A stretch of DNA of 64,000 bases. It comes from Sapria himalayana. Its lineage: Eukaryota > Streptophyta > Magnoliopsida > Malpighiales > Rafflesiaceae. The stretch lies in assembly GCA_029783825.1 (NCBI GenBank), contig JAREIK010011507.1, positions 1 to 64,000 on the forward strand, read 5' to 3'. The notes beneath the pieces were generated by a model. That model made no database searches. It had not been told where the DNA came from and worked only from the letters and a program-made list of their open reading frames with translations. Of this stretch, positions 25,401-38,400 are shown one piece after another (position 1 is the stretch's first letter; each line of letters opens with the position of its first letter). Both the position numbers and the translations under genes were made by a program.

Positions 25401-27300
25401 GTGTGACATATATGTATAGTTATATGTTATTATACATATAGTATATATAGTTATAAATAGTTATATATAGTTATATATAGTTATATATAGTTATATATAG
25501 TTAAACATATAGTTGTATATAGATATATTCATACAAGTAGGTATAAGTAGTTATACATAAATGTATACAAAGTTATAAACAAATATATAGATTTACATAT
25601 ATGTATATATATACGTATACATAGTTACAAATATAGTTATATTTAATTATATAGAGTGTATAGAGCTATACAAATATTTATATATAATTATACACATATA
25701 GTTAAACATAATGTTGTATGTTGTTATACATGTAATTATAAATATAGTTACATGTGGCTAAACATATAGTAACACATATAGTTATACTTAAATTTTACAT
25801 GTAGGTATTAATATTATTCATATAATTTTATATATTTATACATATAGTTATGTATAGGTATAGATATAGTAAAATATATTTTTATATACTAATATATACA
25901 AATGTATATAAAATATAAGTTGTAAATTATATATTTAAATATAGTTATGTATAAAGATTTTATAGTTATACATATAGTAAGATACAATTATTTATCGTTA
26001 TATGTTATTATATAGATAGTATATATAATTATAAATAATTATATATAGTTAAACATATAGTTATATATAGATATATTCATACAAGTAGTTATTTGTAGTT
26101 ATACATAAATACATACAAAGTTATAAACAAATATATAGATTTACATATATGTATACATAGTTATAAATATAGTTATATTTAATTATAGAGAGTGTTATAT
26201 AGTTATACAAATATTTATATATAGTTATACACATATAGTTAAACATAATGTTGTATGTTCTTATACATGTAATTATAAATATAGGTACATGTGGTTATAC
26301 ATATAGTAACACATATAGTTATACTTATACTTATAGAAATAGGTATATATATTTATTCATATAATTTTATATATTTATACATATAGATATGTATAGGTAT
26401 AGATATAGTAAAATACATTTTTATATACTAATATATACAAATATATATTAAATATAAGTTGTAAATTATATATTTAAATATAGTTATGTATAAACATTTT
26501 ATAGTTATACATATAGTAAGATACAATTATTTATAGTTATATGTTATTATACATATAGTAAATATATTTATAAATAGTTATATATAGATAAACAAATAGT
26601 TATATATAGATATAGTAATACAAATAGTTATAAGTAGGTATACATAAATGTATACAAAGTTATAAACAAATATATAGATTTACATCTATGTATACATATG
26701 TGTATACATAGTTACAAATATAGTTATATTTAATTATATAGTGTTGTATAGTTATACAAATATTTATATATAGTTATACACATATAGTTAAACATAAAAT
26801 TGTATGTTGTTATACATGTGATTATAAATATAGTTACATGTGATTATGCATATAGTTATACATATAGTTAAACTTATATTTATACATGTAGGTATATATA
26901 TTTTTTCATATAATTTTATATATATATACATATAGTTACGTATAGGTATAGATATAGTTAAATACATTTTTATATACAGATATATAAAAATATATATTAA
27001 ATTTATGTTGTTACTTATATATTTAAATATAGTTATATATAATATTCTTATAGTTATAAATATAGTAAAAGAAAATTATTTATAGTTATATGTTTTTATA
27101 CCTAGAGTATATTTAGTTATAAATAGAGTTATATATAATTATATTCAATTATACATAAAGTTATAAATATGTATGTCGTTAAAGATATAGTTATATATAA
27201 CATTTTTTAGTTATACATATAATAAAATACAATTATATATAGTTATATATTATCATACATATACTATATTTTATTAGAAATATAGTTATATAGAATTATA
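25400..27300. repeat. AT-rich tandem array, about 545-bp unit, in element B
   Basis: At least three and a partial fourth direct unit can be followed. The marker GTATACAAAGTTATAAACAA recurs near 25567, 26114 (as CATACAAAG) and 26654, spaced 547 and 540 bp. The marker TTATATGTTATTATA recurs near 25417, 25996 and 26538, with a degenerate copy near 27084. Within units the basic word is ATAGTTATACATAT. The array continues in degenerate form to about 27840. The reverse complement array is at 51120-53560 in element D. Confidence 0.85.
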
Positions 27301-27889
27301 CATATAGTTATAAATTATTATATAGTTAAAGAAATAGTTATATATAGTTATAAATATAGTTATAAAATTAGTTTACATTGTTACAAATATAGTTAAATAT
27401 AGTTATAAAGAGTTTTATATAGTTATACAAATATTTATAGATAGTTATACATATATAGTTAAACATATAGTTATATATATGTTGTTATAAGTTTTAATAA
27501 TAATTATAGTTACATGTGTAATGCACACATAGGTATACATATAATTATAAATGTAGTTATACATGTTGTAGAAGTAGTTATATATAGTTTTTCATATCAT
27601 TATATATATTTAGACATATAGTTATGTATAGGTATTGTTGTAGATAAATACATTTATATATAGTTATATGTTGATATAGATATAGTTAAATACATTCATA
27701 TATAGTTATATATATATATATATGTATGCTGTATGTATATTGAATAGATGTTGTTATATTTATATATAGTTATGTTTATGTATACTATTTTTATAGTTAT
27801 ACATATATTAAATTACACTTATATATATTTATGTGTTTTTACTCTTGGGATCATCATATCTACATAATTTATTATGTAAATACTAAAAA

Positions 27890-30392
27890 TGTTGTTACAT
27901 ACACACTGCTCACCACAAACACCAACAACCTTTTTGTGTTTAACTTTGAAAATCACAAGACTATCTGAGTGGAAAAAAACATAGAAATCAAGCCTGCATA
28001 TCTACTACGCACCATCAACATCCACACAATGAGAACACATTATATCACACAGGCATGAAGTATGTATATGAATCAGTTTATATAAGCAATCCAAGCATAT
28101 CATGGTTATTAATAAATTTTTTACTTGTAATGATTTACCACGAACATCCAGATTAATATTGTGTGCATGAGGAGGATCTTCGGAAACTTATATAATCGTG
28201 GTAATAACTTCACTTTACAGTTTACACGATATCATACAGACACAAATATCTAATATATAATTTAAATGGAAAATGCAATATACAGTAAATGTTAGGGTAG
28301 AAGAAAAATTTCGAAATAACAAACAAGAGAATCAAAACACACTCTTGAATTAAGATAATCAATAAAGAATTAGGGTAGAAAGCATACCTCAAATCAATAA
28401 GAAACGCATGGCTGAAGTAATTCTCGCTTACTCTTAGATTAGGTTTTGATGTATCCGTGTCGAGAGATAGAGGTGGACTGCTGGAGGACTTAGGCGCTCG
28501 TTAAAGTTGTCTCTCGAGTCTCGACAACAAGTGAAGGCAGAACTAAAATTATCAAAATATTTTAATTTTTCATTATGAAAATATTAAATAAATAATAAAT
28601 ATATAAAATACATAATGACTCATTTTTTTATTTATTATCAAAATATTTTCAACAAATTCATGTACGTGTAACAAGGTACACATGAAAAACAAACACCTTA
28701 CAATATTTTATTATAATATTAATTAAATAATAAAAATATAAACAATTTCAAAAATATATGTTTAGCCTTATAACTAGAAAAGAAAATCAATTGGCTACAA
28801 AATTTACAAACTTCATATAACAAGACATATATGAAAAGATGATTTGTCTTCTAGCCACTCTCCTAAGAGTTATGAAATACTCTTTATTTTAGAAAAGTAT
28901 ATAAATATATATATTTTATGGTTATAAATTTTTAAGAATTCATATTAATTTTTATGAAGATAATATGAAATAATTTTAAAAGCATAAAATTTCATATTAT
29001 TTGATATATTTTATAATTTTTAAAATTCTAAAAATTACTTAAAGTGAGAAGATTATTAAAAAAAGTTATATTTATTATTTTAAAAAAGACTGAATATTAA
29101 AAGTTAATAATAAAGATATTACTCAATTGTTTAATTCTTATAATTTTAGTAGGAGCAAATATCTATGTATTTATTTTTATATATCAATTTATTTTCTTTT
29201 AAATTTAATGAAAAATTTTAAATTTTTATTATAATTCAAGATTTTCAAATTTTTTAGTAATTATTTTTTTAAAAGTTTGTTATAATCATTAAATTTTTTT
29301 TTCCATACTTATAATAATATTAATATTTACTAGTTTATAGTTAATTTAGATGTTTGGTATATATTTTTTATTTATCATACAATGAATTATTTTAGTTTTT
29401 TAATAGTAGAAATTTTAATGTATGTTCATTATTTTTTAAAATATCTTAAAATTTTATTATAATTAAAGTATTTTATTATTTAATATGATTTTAATACAAA
29501 TTTTTACGTTTCTTAATTAAAAATTTTGGAAAAATTTTTTGTATAATATTTTTAATATTTTATAATCATAAAAATATTTATTTTAGTCCTTAATAATATA
29601 AATTTTTTTATTTATATATTTTTTAAATTATTTATTTAAAATATCCTATTTTTATAATATTATGAGGAGAATATGTCTTTTAATGATGACTCATCTATAG
29701 ACCATGAGATACATTTAATATACAATATTAAATAAAATATTAAAACAAATAAAAAATTTAAAAAATTTTAAATCATTAAAGATGATAGACAGGAAATTAT
29801 CTCCAATATAAATAGCTAGAAAAAAATCCCTAGCTAAATGGATATATTTATAAAAAAAATTTAAGAAATAATTACTTGCAATAAAATATAAAATAGTAAA
29901 AAAAACTTCAGATAATTATTTAGCGATGGATTTTGTCTCGATATAATTAGCTAGAAAAATCCGTCGCTAAATTAGTCACTAAATTTCTGGTTTTCTTTGC
30001 ATTGAATTCTACGAAAATATTAGCGACGGATTTTGTTTTGATATAATTAGCTATGGAAAATCTGTCGCTAAATTGTAACTAAATTCTCAGTTTTCTTTGC
30101 ATAGAAATCTATGAAAATATCAGTGGCGGAATATGCCTCGATATAATTAGTTAGAGAAAATTCATCGCTAAAGCCATCACTAATTTCTTAGTTTTTTGTG
30201 TATGGAAATCTATGAAAATATTAGTGACGGAATATTTTCAATTGAACATCTGCATCACTAATCCGTCGCTAATATTCATTTCAATTTAAAATCAAAAATC
30301 TTTTGCTATTCACTAGTTAATCCCTAGCTGTTTAGCTAGGGATTTTTTCGTAGCTAAATTTTCCTAGCTAAACTAGCATTTTTTTTGTAGTA
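27890..30392 (-). promoter_or_regulatory. Conserved 5' (promoter-side) region of element B
   Basis: Read on the minus strand from 30392, this region has the terminal repeat, subterminal repeats (29820-30392), AT-rich sequence containing the landmark CTATAGATGAGTCATC (about 29690-29706), a GC-richer islet (28430-28540) and a GATGGTGCGTAGTAGATATG-like stretch near 28000-28020. The same order occurs in D from 46208 and E from 60974. It lies on the TNP2 side, where CACTA promoters sit, so I infer a promoter/leader region. No transcript evidence is available from sequence alone. Confidence 0.5.
28430..28540 (-). promoter_or_regulatory. GC-richer islet in element B 5' region
   Basis: This is a short GC-rich interruption in AT-rich DNA. 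On the minus strand it contains CTCTCGACACGGATACATCA, matching CTCTTGACACCGATGCATCA in D (about 48429) and CTCGACACCGACGCTTCAA in E (about 63202). Conservation among three copies suggests a promoter, leader or small exon of the element. Confidence 0.4.
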
Positions 30393-30608
30393 TATATCAT
30401 TCTGTATATCTATCTATCTGTCTATATTTATATCTGCCTATCTATCTATCTTTCTATTTGTCTGTCTATTTGTCTATATATATATGTTTATCTATCTATC
30501 TATCTATATGACTAACTATCTATCTTTTTGTATTTCTTTATATATGTCTCTCTATCTATATGTCTATCTATATATCTATCTATGTGTATGTCTGTCTATT
30601 TGTCAATC
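30393..30608. repeat. (TCTA)n spacer between elements B and C
   Basis: About 215 bp of degenerate TCTA array separate two CACTA elements. The first 3 bp (TAT) are B's right target duplication and the last 3 (ATC, 30606-30608) are C's left one, so both elements inserted directly into array DNA. Confidence 0.95.
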
Positions 30609-30950
30609 CACTACAAGAAAAATCCCAAATAGCAAGGGAAATTTACCTAGCTATATGGGCTTTTCCGTCTCTAAAATAGAATAATGTTGGATTAACGATG
30701 GAAAATATTTTCAAGCTAAAGTGCTCGTCGCAAAATATTAATGAGGAAAAAAAATTCTCTAGCAAATATTATAACGGAAATTCCCTAGCTAATTATATTT
30801 TTTCCCTTGCTAATTTTAATCATAATTAAAAATAATAATTAATAATTTTCGACTGAATACGCACAGAAACATCCCTAGCTAATTTAGCGAGAGAAAAATC
30901 CCTAGCTATTTTCATTCCAAATCTATTTTTACAATTTTATTTTTTTACAT
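30609..30950. repeat. Element C 3' terminal repeat and subterminal repeats
   Basis: The terminal CACTACAAGAAAAATCCC is followed by CCTAGCTA, CTCTAGCAAA and CCCTAGCTAATT words in both orientations, ending near 30915. The order matches B at 19646. Confidence 0.88.
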
Positions 30951-31130
30951 AAAATTTGATTACATATTTTTAATATATTAAATTAAATTAAATTAAAACA
31001 TATATAATAAATCATTTTTTATAATTAACAAAAACTAAAAACAATTCAGAAATAACTATGATAAAAAAGTTACATGGTTAAACAAAAACATAACATAGGT
31101 ACATAATCATTTAAAAACAAATCATCATCT

Positions 31131-31304
31131 TCATCATTAGCTTGTTTATTTGTGCATGGCTCTCTTGCGTGGGTTCTCTACTAGAACTCAGTGTGCTATC
31201 TATCTCATCAAGGCCTCTAACTATGACTCCATATACATCATCTGATATTGCATTGTATTCTTCATTTCTTTCATCTCATCATTCACTTCTTTCATTTCCT
31301 GCAT
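31131..31304 (-). pseudogene. Degenerate TNPA C-terminal fragment in element C
   Basis: The minus strand reads MQEMKEVNDEMKEMKNTMQ, then MMYMES, a stop, and LEALMR. This aligns residue by residue with the TNPA C-terminal coiled coil of element A (MQEIKEMNYEMKEMKNVMQ, then MSYMASQLVALAQ). Only about 55 codons remain, with several stops. It lies next to the 3' subterminal repeats, as in A. This shows that C descends from a coding element by internal loss. Confidence 0.75.
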
Positions 31305-33131
31305 ATACAACAATTCAAACTTAAACAACACAAAGGATGAAACTTATTAATTTACCAAAAATTATAAATATGACCATCACTTATATAGCATTTACCAATA
31401 TGCATGATGAATAATGACTGAAAGAATTATGAAGTTTTGCATCACATATATAGCATTTACCAATCATTGTGCATAATTTCATCCATAAAACAAATATTGA
31501 CTCAGGCAATATTATTGACGTCTGATATGTATTTTTTTTCTATAATATCAATATTATATAAATAATATCTTTTATTTACATATTTATAACATACCACAGC
31601 TCTCCTAATTGACACCAAGAGTGGACCAGTGTCACTCACAAATACACACCAAACTTTCTGTCAACTTTTTTTTAGCTTCTCCTCCCCCCACACTATTGTG
31701 CATGCTTAGTGTGCACAGCATGAGTTAGGATTAAGTACAGAGCAAGGGGAAAAAAATTGCTAATTTATGTACCCCTCAAATGAAATGAAACAACTAGTGA
31801 TACCAAGGGCGCAATATGGACAATGGGCAACTTTATTTTCCCCAAAGAAAATTATTTATAGCATAGTTAGCACTAAGGGCAGTGCACACGTGCACTATGC
31901 TATTTTAGTGCACATGTAGACTATGTTGTTATAGAGTACATGTTCTATCTCTAAAAACATTCAATAACACTAAAAAAAATAAAGGAATTTGCAGATTATC
32001 AGATGGATCAATATCAGCAAAAAAGCATAACTAACCTCTAGATTTTCTATAATGGAAGAAACATGCAGATGGCTCTGAAGCCATTTTCTAGTTGTCATGT
32101 GCTACAAACGGTTGATTGACCCACTTTTGATTAAATTTCCTTGCTTTAAATTTATCACCGATAGTTCAGGCCTAACAATCTAGAAAAAAAATCTTACTTC
32201 ATATATACATGTATATGTAATTGTCTGTATTTATATATATACGTATCTATGTGTATGTATGTATATATGTCTACCTATATATGTGTGTGTGGGATGACTA
32301 TTAAGACATATCTAGTGATCATGTATATATGTATGCATGTATGTACATGTGTATCTATGAATTTGTAGATGTGCATATGTATATATGATATGTCCACACA
32401 AAAACACACACATATATACACATATGTGTCTTAGTGAGTATAAATGTATTTATCTATGCATGTACAAACACATATATGTGTTGTGTGCAAGTGCATGTAT
32501 GTTCGTATACATGCAGACATGCATGTGTGTTGGGATATCTACAAAATATTAATAAATTAGTATTGTAAGTAGTACATACATGTTTAAGAAATCAAAGAAT
32601 AAAAGTAAGCATCTACAAACATCATCATAAATAGCAAAACTCAGTTTCACATTAATGGCAACAACTATATAAATTTCATGAAACTCAAGTTCTTATTATT
32701 TAGAATATTCTTACTCATTGTGTATCTTTTACATTTTATTTTTGTAGATTACCACATGATGACTATAAACAAGATATTGAGAAATTATCTATAATCAAAA
32801 AGAAAAAAAACTCCATAATTTTCTCTCTACGTTATCTCCCTTGTTCTTTATCCATCTACAGTCCTAATTTAGCACTATTAAATGTTTACTCAAGATGAGC
32901 AGCTCTTGCTCATAATCTTGAGTCTGACATTGCAATTCCTGGACTAATTCTAGATGAAAATTTTTATATTACCTTCAAACCAATATGCATGATGAATACT
33001 GATTGAAAGAATTATGAAGTTATGTGGCATATATATAGCATTTACCAATCATTCTGCAAATTTTCATCCATACAACAAATATTGTATTTCCAACAGACTA
33101 TTTTAGAACATGGAAGAAACAAAATAATTAC
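31305..33131. other. AT-rich interior of element C with a duplicated segment
   Basis: There is no gene. About 130 bp containing CCAATATGCATGATGAATA, GAAAGAATTATGAAGTT and ATATAGCATTTACCAATCATT occurs at about 31390-31500 and again at about 32975-33095 in direct orientation. A degenerate (TATG)n/(TGTA)n stretch runs from about 32195 to 32540. Confidence 0.6.
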
Positions 33132-33371
33132 CTAGTAGCTGTTGGAATCATCAACCAAAGAGAATCTAGTAACAGATTCTGACCACTGCCAGAGCCATAT
33201 AACACTTCGTGAGAATGAAACCTGTATTTCATTTGGGCACTGGAGAATCCATATGGGCACTATAGCTAGAGCACCCCGAGGAGCACTTAGAGCTGGCCCC
33301 AACATCACCATCAGCGGTTGGCCCTCTGCTCGACTTGGATCTAGCTTCAATTGTGAATAGTTACAGCTCAT
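33132..33371 (-). other. Unassigned GC-richer patch, possible captured exon
   Basis: A 79-codon minus-strand open stretch (PRGALAIVPIWILQCPNEI, then FSRSVIWLWQWSESVTRFSLVDDSNSY) sits in otherwise AT-rich element DNA. The plus strand is also open here for 72 codons. I do not recognise a family. The composition contrast and the position, comparable to the cofactor D fragment in B, suggest captured host sequence. Confidence 0.3.
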
Positions 33372-34710
33372 ACTTCATTAAAAGATCAACAAAATGACCA
33401 AAATCTGGAAGTAAAGTGGACTCACCATAACTCATATTGATGAGATCGCATTTATGCTACATAAATAGGTGCAGTGTGGCATGTGCCATGTGTTAGTGTG
33501 CACATTGAATGCGTGTGTGGAAAGATAGTGGGCAGTTATAATCATGAAGTGTGGCATGCTTTGTGAGGCAGTGTGGGCAGTGAATGCATGTAGTGTGTTA
33601 TGGTAGTTTGGAAAATAAATATAGTGCTGAAAAATTTTAAAAATAATAAAAAATGATTTAGTGTGTGGATTATATTTTGGCTGATAGATATTTAGGCCAC
33701 ACCAATTTGTGTTGGCTCACACTAAAAGGAAGTAATTTGGCTTTCTTCTAGTCACATTGGCTTCCCTCTTCTCCACACAAGCTCAAGCTGCATCAATTAT
33801 AAGGTTCAAATTGCATCAACACAAACACAAAAACTTTAATTTCACAGTAGAACATTTCAAAAAACAAAAAAAATCATAATCATAATCAAAATCAAATACC
33901 AAAACCTACATGAACATTTGACACTTGAAGTCGTCACCTTCTAAAATCGACCCAATGCTTGCACAGCAGATGTCCAGCAAAGAATCATGGTTAGGTTAGT
34001 CGGCCAAGTAAAGAAAAAAGCAGAATCAAGAATAATGATACCACCAAAAAAATCTCCTTTTGTTTAGCTAGAGATATGCAAAAATAATATTCTAACAAGT
34101 TGCTCGCTCTTCCTTCTTCAAGAAGTGAGGAGATAAGAGCTTTGAGACTGTAATCTAGTGAAATACTTGTGTGGAGTAGCTCTTTCAACTTATCATCATT
34201 TATATTCTCCACCTATCTGATAGATCAATTTAAAAAAAAAGAACATTTAATGATTAATTGAAATTGAAGAATAACACACATATTCTCATAGGGGGAGGGT
34301 GAAGATGATGGATGTTTGCATACCTGTAGATTATTTTTTTATATAGTCACGCATCTTCTTTACAACATCAAAACAAGATTATGCATTTTCACCTATGCCA
34401 ATAAATTTATGAGAGTGTATAAAGATGAACAGGAAGCCAGAAATCCAAAAGTTCAAAAATAAATAACAAAAACCAAAAATAGTTCAAAATAATTCTAATA
34501 CAAAAGTTATATGGTTTAAAACAAAATATAACATAGTTTCATGAACATTTAAAACAAAATGATCTTCATAATTAGCTAGTGCAATTGTGCTACAATTATA
34601 GATTCCTAGCATTACAAATATAGTCTGATTAGAAATACAAATAATTACATACATTGACATTTAACATAATTTATGGAAAACTACAATCAAAAGACACTTT
34701 GGTAAAGAAA
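33372..34710. other. AT-rich interior of element C
   Basis: No recognisable gene. A 33440-33620 stretch has repeated GTGTGGCATG / GTGTGGGCAGTG words. A 73-codon minus-strand frame at 33991-34212 (KLKELLHTSISLDYSLKAL) is unassigned and ends in a hydrophobic low-complexity tail. Confidence 0.4.
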
Positions 34711-35445
34711 ACTTACATAGACATCAATTAATACCTAATCAATACGAAGGGATGGGATCTTATTAATTTAGCAAAAATTATAGATATAGCCATCATTATA
34801 TATTTTTGGTGATTAGATATTTAAAATAAAGCTATATTTTGGCAAGAGCAGCCCGAGAGAGCTTTTTTCACAGTGCCCAAAAAGTTTGGGTGGCAAAATA
34901 ATGGCATTAGATCATAGTCAAAAATTGAAAGTCATTATTAGATGATGTATTTCATCTTGTTTTATTTTATTGTTTTCATTTAGTTGTAAAATTTATTTTT
35001 GATAATTTCTATTTTTTATGTATGTGTGACAAAAAAATGGCAAGTTTTTTCTGTAACAAAGTAATTTATCCTAATATTTTAGTAATTTACTTAAGATTAT
35101 TTACATACACATCAATTCATACCTAAGCAATACGAAGGAAGGAAACTTATTAATTTAGCAAAAATTATAGATATGATCATTACTTATATTACTTTTTTCG
35201 ATTCGATATTAAACTGATAAATTAATTTTTTGTATTAGAAAGCCTATTTTATTTTCTATGATAGTTGTTAGCTCACATTATATGTTATTTTTATTTAATC
35301 TTTTATAAGCAAACATAACACATTAAATATTATTTAATACAATAAAAAATAAAAAAAAAGCTACCTTTTGGCAAGAGCAGCCCTCTCGGGCTGCTCTTGC
35401 CAGTTTCTAATATTTTTATGTGTGACAAAATAATTGGTAAGCTTT
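34711..35445. repeat. Two-copy tandem duplication with GGCAAGAGCAGCCC inverted repeat
   Basis: Copy 1 (about 34711-35060) and copy 2 (about 35103-35445) share ATCAATACGAAGG-type sequence, TTATTAATTTAGCAAAAATT, AAAGCTA--TTTTGGCAAGAG and TGTGTGACAAAA. After GGCAAGAGCAGCCC the copies diverge: copy 1 has about 170 bp of unrelated sequence, while copy 2 has the complementary arm instead. 34841-34863 and 35379-35401 form a 23-bp inverted repeat with one mismatch. Confidence 0.75.
35370..35401. repeat. Perfect 14-bp stem hairpin
   Basis: GGCAAGAGCAGCCC (35370-35383), loop TCTC, and the exact reverse complement (35388-35401). It is strongly GC-rich in AT-rich surroundings. It could be the remnant of a foldback element or the product of template switching during the local duplication. 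A terminator role has no support, because there is no gene next to it. Confidence 0.9.
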
Positions 35446-38400
35446 TTGTGTATAAATATATTAGTACACATGTTTCATTGTAAACAAATAAAAATATACA
35501 TGTAGAGCAAGCATAGACTGCACTAAATAAGCAATTTCACATGCATCACACATCTTTTACTTTGGATATATATACTGTATGCACATATTTTAAAAAACAA
35601 AATGGTATACTTTATTACTATCAAATTAATATCATATTATTTATGTGAACATTATATAATGATGGAATAATTACTTATTATAAATGTATACACGAAATAA
35701 GTCACCATGCATGGCCAGTGTGCTTTGAGAATGCATGGTATCTCGCTCCTCTTAGAAATTCAAATATTAAACAAGACATCAACTAACAATTCTCAATCAA
35801 TTAATTCAAGTATAATTTTTAATTGGTAACCCTTTTTGCCAAAAATAATGATTTACATGATATTTGCTAAAATACATACAATTATTATAAAGATAATAAG
35901 TATCTTCGACTTATCTAAACTTTCAACTCAACTATATTCCCAAATGTCATGGTGAAAATAAATAATTTTACTCATACAAATTGACATTGAGAATATAAAA
36001 TTCTAATATATTTTTTTGTGATAGGTCCACAATATATCATACAACATATCAAATACTAGGATTCAATATTTTCGAATTGACTAGAATGAATTGCCTAAGT
36101 AAAAATAATTTTTGATACCTCTGTCACATACTCACCAACCCTTCATTGAGGCCAACTTTAGATGAAGGTTTTTTCAAGCACAATCTCTGATATGATATAA
36201 AAATATACTAAAAAATCATTCAAACAAATGTTAGAAAAAAAAAAATACAAATATACCTAATCAACAAACAAAAAAAAACCTAACTTATATATAAATCAAA
36301 AATTTACAAGGAAAACTCATATGTTGGTTCTTTAAACTACTAGTAAAATTAATTATAACAAAAAAAGAATTGTTATAATAATATTATATATTACAGGAAT
36401 ATATTTAACCTCAAAATATTACTTTTTTGATACATATTATATTTTTAAACTATGTTCCTACAAAATTTAGTCCTTATTTCTTGAGCATGTAACGATAACA
36501 AAAATTTGTTATACTAGAATATACTTAACATCAAAATAATATAATAAAAATAATAAATTTGATTAAACTAATTAAAAAACTTTTTTAGGAACCAAGTGTT
36601 TCATGATAATTTTGAAATTATAATTTTAATCATAAATACTAGATAAATTATATCTCTAACCATTTTATGTTTATTTCTTAGTATTGAAAGTACCTATGTT
36701 GCAAAATAACTTTTGTAGGCCATGAGAAAATAATATTTAATATCACTGAGTATGCATTCAATAAATATTTGAGTACTAAAAAGAGAATAAATGTTACTCT
36801 CCAATTACAAATATAGACAATATTAGTGTTAAAGTTATATTCTTTAAGATGATGGTTTTTTATGATTATATTTTAGTTGTTAATGTTGATGAACCGTTGA
36901 AGACTTATCCATTGAAAATTAGGTATAAAGGCTTCTATAGGTTCTCTAAAGAAGTGTGTATCTCCATTCTTAGCATCTTTCAAAGTTATTGCATCACATT
37001 ATCAAAAATTTTAAATCTCTATAATTTTTTATTTTTTTTTCCTATAATATTGTAAGATGTTAAGGCTTGTACTATTAAAATGAAAATTTTTAATAAAAAA
37101 GTGTTTTTGCCCACCAATCCTCTCTAGGTATTATTCCTATTCAATCCAATTTATTAAGTTCAAATAGTCATGAAATTCAAGAGCAAGATATCTTTCTTCT
37201 TAGAGAAAATATGATGAGGAAAACATCTTATTCAAACCATTGATAAGTCTCTTGTAGAGACAAAATGATCATGGAGATGATTTTGTAAAATTTAATCTTT
37301 CAATTATTCTCTAATGATATACAAAGTTAATACTAGATATCATATCAAAGAGATTTTATCGTTCTCTAAATTTTCTATTCAATCAAATTCGAGGATACAA
37401 CAAATTTTCTTTCAACATACCCTGCATTATGACTGACAACATATCATGTGAGAAGAAATGCATGACCTTCAATCCATCTAGATACTATTATTCTTAAGAA
37501 GTTACAACAAGTGATTTTATTTGTTAATTTAAAATAAAAAAAATTAATTCTTCTAAAAAACTTGAGAATGAAAAACTCATAAAACAACACCCAATTTTCA
37601 TGAAGGTGCCAAAATGGATTGTATTGAGCTAAAGTAGTCTTTGAGAACTTAGTTTGATAATTTTTTTTTATTATAACATATTTTTCATTACACAAATATA
37701 TTTCAAAATTCTATCTTTATTGGAGTTCTCGTGTTAGAATTATATTTTATTTATCATATTGATTATTATTATAAATAAATGATCATGTGGTAAATAACCA
37801 CATTAAAATGTGATGAATGATAAAAATCGTATCACTCAATGTCCCTTATAAATTAATTTGTAAGTTTATAAACAAACCTTTATAGAGATCATTATTACAT
37901 CATAATAAATTATTTAAAATTAATAATAAATTAATATACATGAACCTATAAAGATATCTGTCACTTCTCTACAAGATCATTCCAATAAGAAGTGTTACCA
38001 CTCATGTTCTTTCGTGCTTTATTTCTTTAACATATGTTTTATTCTTCTTTTTTCTTCTAGATATATATATATATAATATAATTTTGGTTTTGATTTATAT
38101 TTATCTGTTTTCATAAAATATTATATTATTATTACTATATATGAAAATAAGTTTTTTTATGATATAATTTCAAAAAAATTCCTTCTAAGACTTTGGTACT
38201 TTTCTTGAAATTATAATTATAGGTCATTAATATATAATTTTATTTGACAAAAAATATTATAAATATTTTTGCAAATATAAACTCTTACATAGTACATTAA
38301 ATTCACTATCAAACCATTATTATCAAATATATTATTATCAAAATAATAAGTTATTTCTGAGATTATACTAGATAGTTACATATGAACATTATTCTTTAAA

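Larger units (their letters stand above)
19646..30392 (-). mobile_element. CACTA transposon B, 10.7-kb non-autonomous derivative
   Basis: The left end is CACTACAAGAAAAATCC at 19646. The right end is TTTTTTTTGTAGTA, ending at 30392, where the last base should be G and has mutated to A. Both sides are flanked by TAT (19643-19645 and 30393-30395), a 3-bp target duplication as expected for CACTA elements, and both flanks are (TCTA)n. Contents from the left: 3' subterminal repeats, a trace of the TNPA 3' end, unrecognised sequence, a tubulin-folding cofactor D fragment, AT-rich DNA, the 545-bp AT array, and the conserved 5' region. No TNP2 gene is visible, so any movement must have relied on a relative such as A. 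Confidence 0.93.

Noticed and set aside
25400..27840. AT-rich array as a centromere satellite or replication origin
   Set aside because: It lies inside a CACTA element with defined ends, is only a few units long, and is shared by sister elements. Element-borne array is the simpler reading.
35370..35401. Hairpin as a transcription terminator or microRNA precursor
   Set aside because: It has no adjacent gene. A 14-bp stem with a 4-nt loop is too short for a plant microRNA precursor, and the wider inverted pair at 34841 points to rearrangement.
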